A stretch of DNA of 7,641 nt from NCBI GenBank assembly GCA_964292295.1, contig CAXYVC010000128.1, positions 1 through 7,641 of the forward strand, given 5' to 3'. The DNA comes from CAXYVC01 sp964292295 (GTDB lineage Bacteria > Acidobacteriota > Holophagae > Holophagales > Holophagaceae). Shown here piece after piece: positions 6,645 through 7,641 of this stretch. The notes beneath the pieces are model-generated. The model was not told the origin of the DNA. It did no database searches and saw only the letters and a list, made by a program, of their open reading frames with translations. Numbering within the stretch: the stretch's first letter is position 1; each line of letters starts with the position of its first letter. Position numbers and translations under genes: made by a program.

Positions 6645-7641
6645 ATGCACGCCCTGTCCCTTGCCGCCCGTCTGGGCTGCGCCTCCTTGAGCCTCGTGGC
6701 GGGCGCCGCTCCCCTCACCGCGGCGCCCGCGGCCCAGGCGGCGCCCCGTCCCGGGAAGAAGCCCCTCACCCACGACGCCTACGACGGCTGGCGCAGCATC
6801 CAGGGGGCGGCGCTCAGCCGGAACGGAGCCTGGCTGGCCTACGCGCTGCACCCCCAGGACGGGGATGACGCGCTGGTGGTCCGGCATCTGCAGGACGGCC
6901 GGGAATACCGCCAGGATAGGGGGAGGGAGGCGGTCTTCAGCGCCGACGGACGCTTCCTGGCCTTCCGGATCGCCCCGCCCAAGGCCGAGCTGGACCAGGC
7001 GAAGAAGACCAAGAAGAAGCCGGAGGAGATGCCCAAGGCCGACCTGGGGGTGATGGACCTGGCCACGGGCCGGGTGGAGACGCTTTCCCGGGTGAAGGCC
7101 TTCAAGCTGCCCGAGGAGGGAGGGCGCTTCCTGGCGGCCCTGCTGGAGAAGCCGGAGGCGAAGGCGGCCCGGGAGGCCGCGGCCCCGGAGGGCGCCGATG
7201 GCGCGGATGCCCCGGAAGGCAAGGAGGACGGAAAGGACAAGGCGGAGCCGGGCACGGACCTGGTGATCCTGGAGCTGGGGGCCCCCGGGCGCATCACGAT
7301 CCCCGAGGTGGCGGAGTGCCTCTGGAGCCGCGACGGGGCGCAGCTCGCCTACACCGTGAGCCCGAGTCTCCCCAAGCCCCCGAAGGGGAAGGACCGGGGC
7401 GAGGACGGCAAGGGGGCCAAGGACGAGAAGGGCAACAAGGCCAAGGCCGACGCGGAGGGCCGTGCGGGCGTCTTCCTGTGGCGGCCCGAGGGCACGCTGA
7501 CCCTGCGGAAGGGGAAGGGCCACGACCGCGGCCTGGCCTTCGACCGCTCCGGCACGCGGCTGGCCTTCCTCACGGACGCGGGGGATGCCGCGGCGGAGGC
7601 GCCCTGCTGGGCCCTGCACCTGTGGACGAAGGGCGAGGCCC
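6645..7641 (+). CDS. Exported S9-family (prolyl oligopeptidase-like) peptidase, N-terminal part
   Basis: The first 332 residues are present and the frame is open to the window end. The start is the ATG at 6645 with GAGG 5 nt upstream; in-frame ATGs at 6618 and 6621 overlap or precede the likely transcription start. The N-terminus (residues 1-33) looks like a signal peptide, with hydrophobic core LGCASLSLVAGAAPL and an A-x-A-type end near AAQA. The mature start, KKPLTHDAYDGWRSIQGAAL (38-57), and repeated blade-like motifs (SRNGAWLAYAL, SADGRFLAFRI, SRDGAQLAYTV, DRSGTRLAFLT) identify the beta-propeller of S9 peptidases, which cleave short peptides outside the cytoplasm. The catalytic Ser-Asp-His alpha/beta-hydrolase domain would lie downstream and cannot be checked. 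Charged low-complexity stretches at about 111-132, 168-204 and 243-274 (Lys, Glu, Asp, Gly and Ala rich) look like loops between strands. Confidence 0.88.
   Translation, partial: MHALSLAARLGCASLSLVAGAAPLTAAPAAQAAPRPGKKPLTHDAYDGWRSIQGAALSRNGAWLAYALHPQDGDDALVVRHLQDGREYRQDRGREAVFSADGRFLAFRIAPPKAELDQAKKTKKKPEEMPKADLGVMDLATGRVETLSRVKAFKLPEEGGRFLAALLEKPEAKAAREAAAPEGADGADAPEGKEDGKDKAEPGTDLVILELGAPGRITIPEVAECLWSRDGAQLAYTVSPSLPKPPKGKDRGEDGKGAKDEKGNKAKADAEGRAGVFLWRPEGTLTLRKGKGHDRGLAFDRSGTRLAFLTDAGDAAAEAPCWALHLWTKGEA

Noticed and set aside
6516..7619. The in-frame open extension upstream of the glyQ ATG, which would make a 667-residue protein.
   Set aside because: GlyQ homology begins at the ATG at 6515. 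The extension is antisense to the S9 peptidase gene and crosses its promoter region.

Overview
This is a GC-rich, densely coded bacterial window with eight genes plus the first 12 codons of a ninth. The heterotetrameric glycyl-tRNA synthetase genes (glyQ, glyS), the high GC content and an exported S9-type peptidase of a form I associate with Acidobacteriota suggest that phylum, perhaps class Holophagae (Geothrix/Holophaga relatives). That placement is inference only.

Left block, minus strand (1-994): a class I SAM-dependent methyltransferase, an unrecognised 95-residue protein and the start of a third gene. Each pair is joined by a 4-nt ATGA overlap, so they form a tightly coupled operon that leaves the window at base 1. 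The ribosome-binding site of the third gene sits in a perfect 9-bp hairpin.

Middle block, plus strand (1070-2732): two tandem paralogous membrane proteins. Each has about six hydrophobic segments, a short coiled coil and a C-terminal four-cysteine module (PxCxHCKKIR...THGxCPDC). That module is normally seen appended to PAS or response-regulator signalling proteins, but no kinase, GGDEF or other catalytic domain is present here. This pair is the most unusual content of the window. A bulged hairpin just after the second gene may end the transcript.

Right-centre block, minus strand (6515 down to 2740): a four-gene operon, glyQ, glyS, a second small methyltransferase and a cysteine-rich DUF6485-type protein, all overlapping or within 4 nt of each other. 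It converges on the paralog pair with only 7 nt between stop codons.

Right edge, plus strand (6645 to the end): the N-terminal part of an exported S9-family (prolyl oligopeptidase-like) peptidase, divergent from glyQ. Its catalytic domain lies beyond the window.
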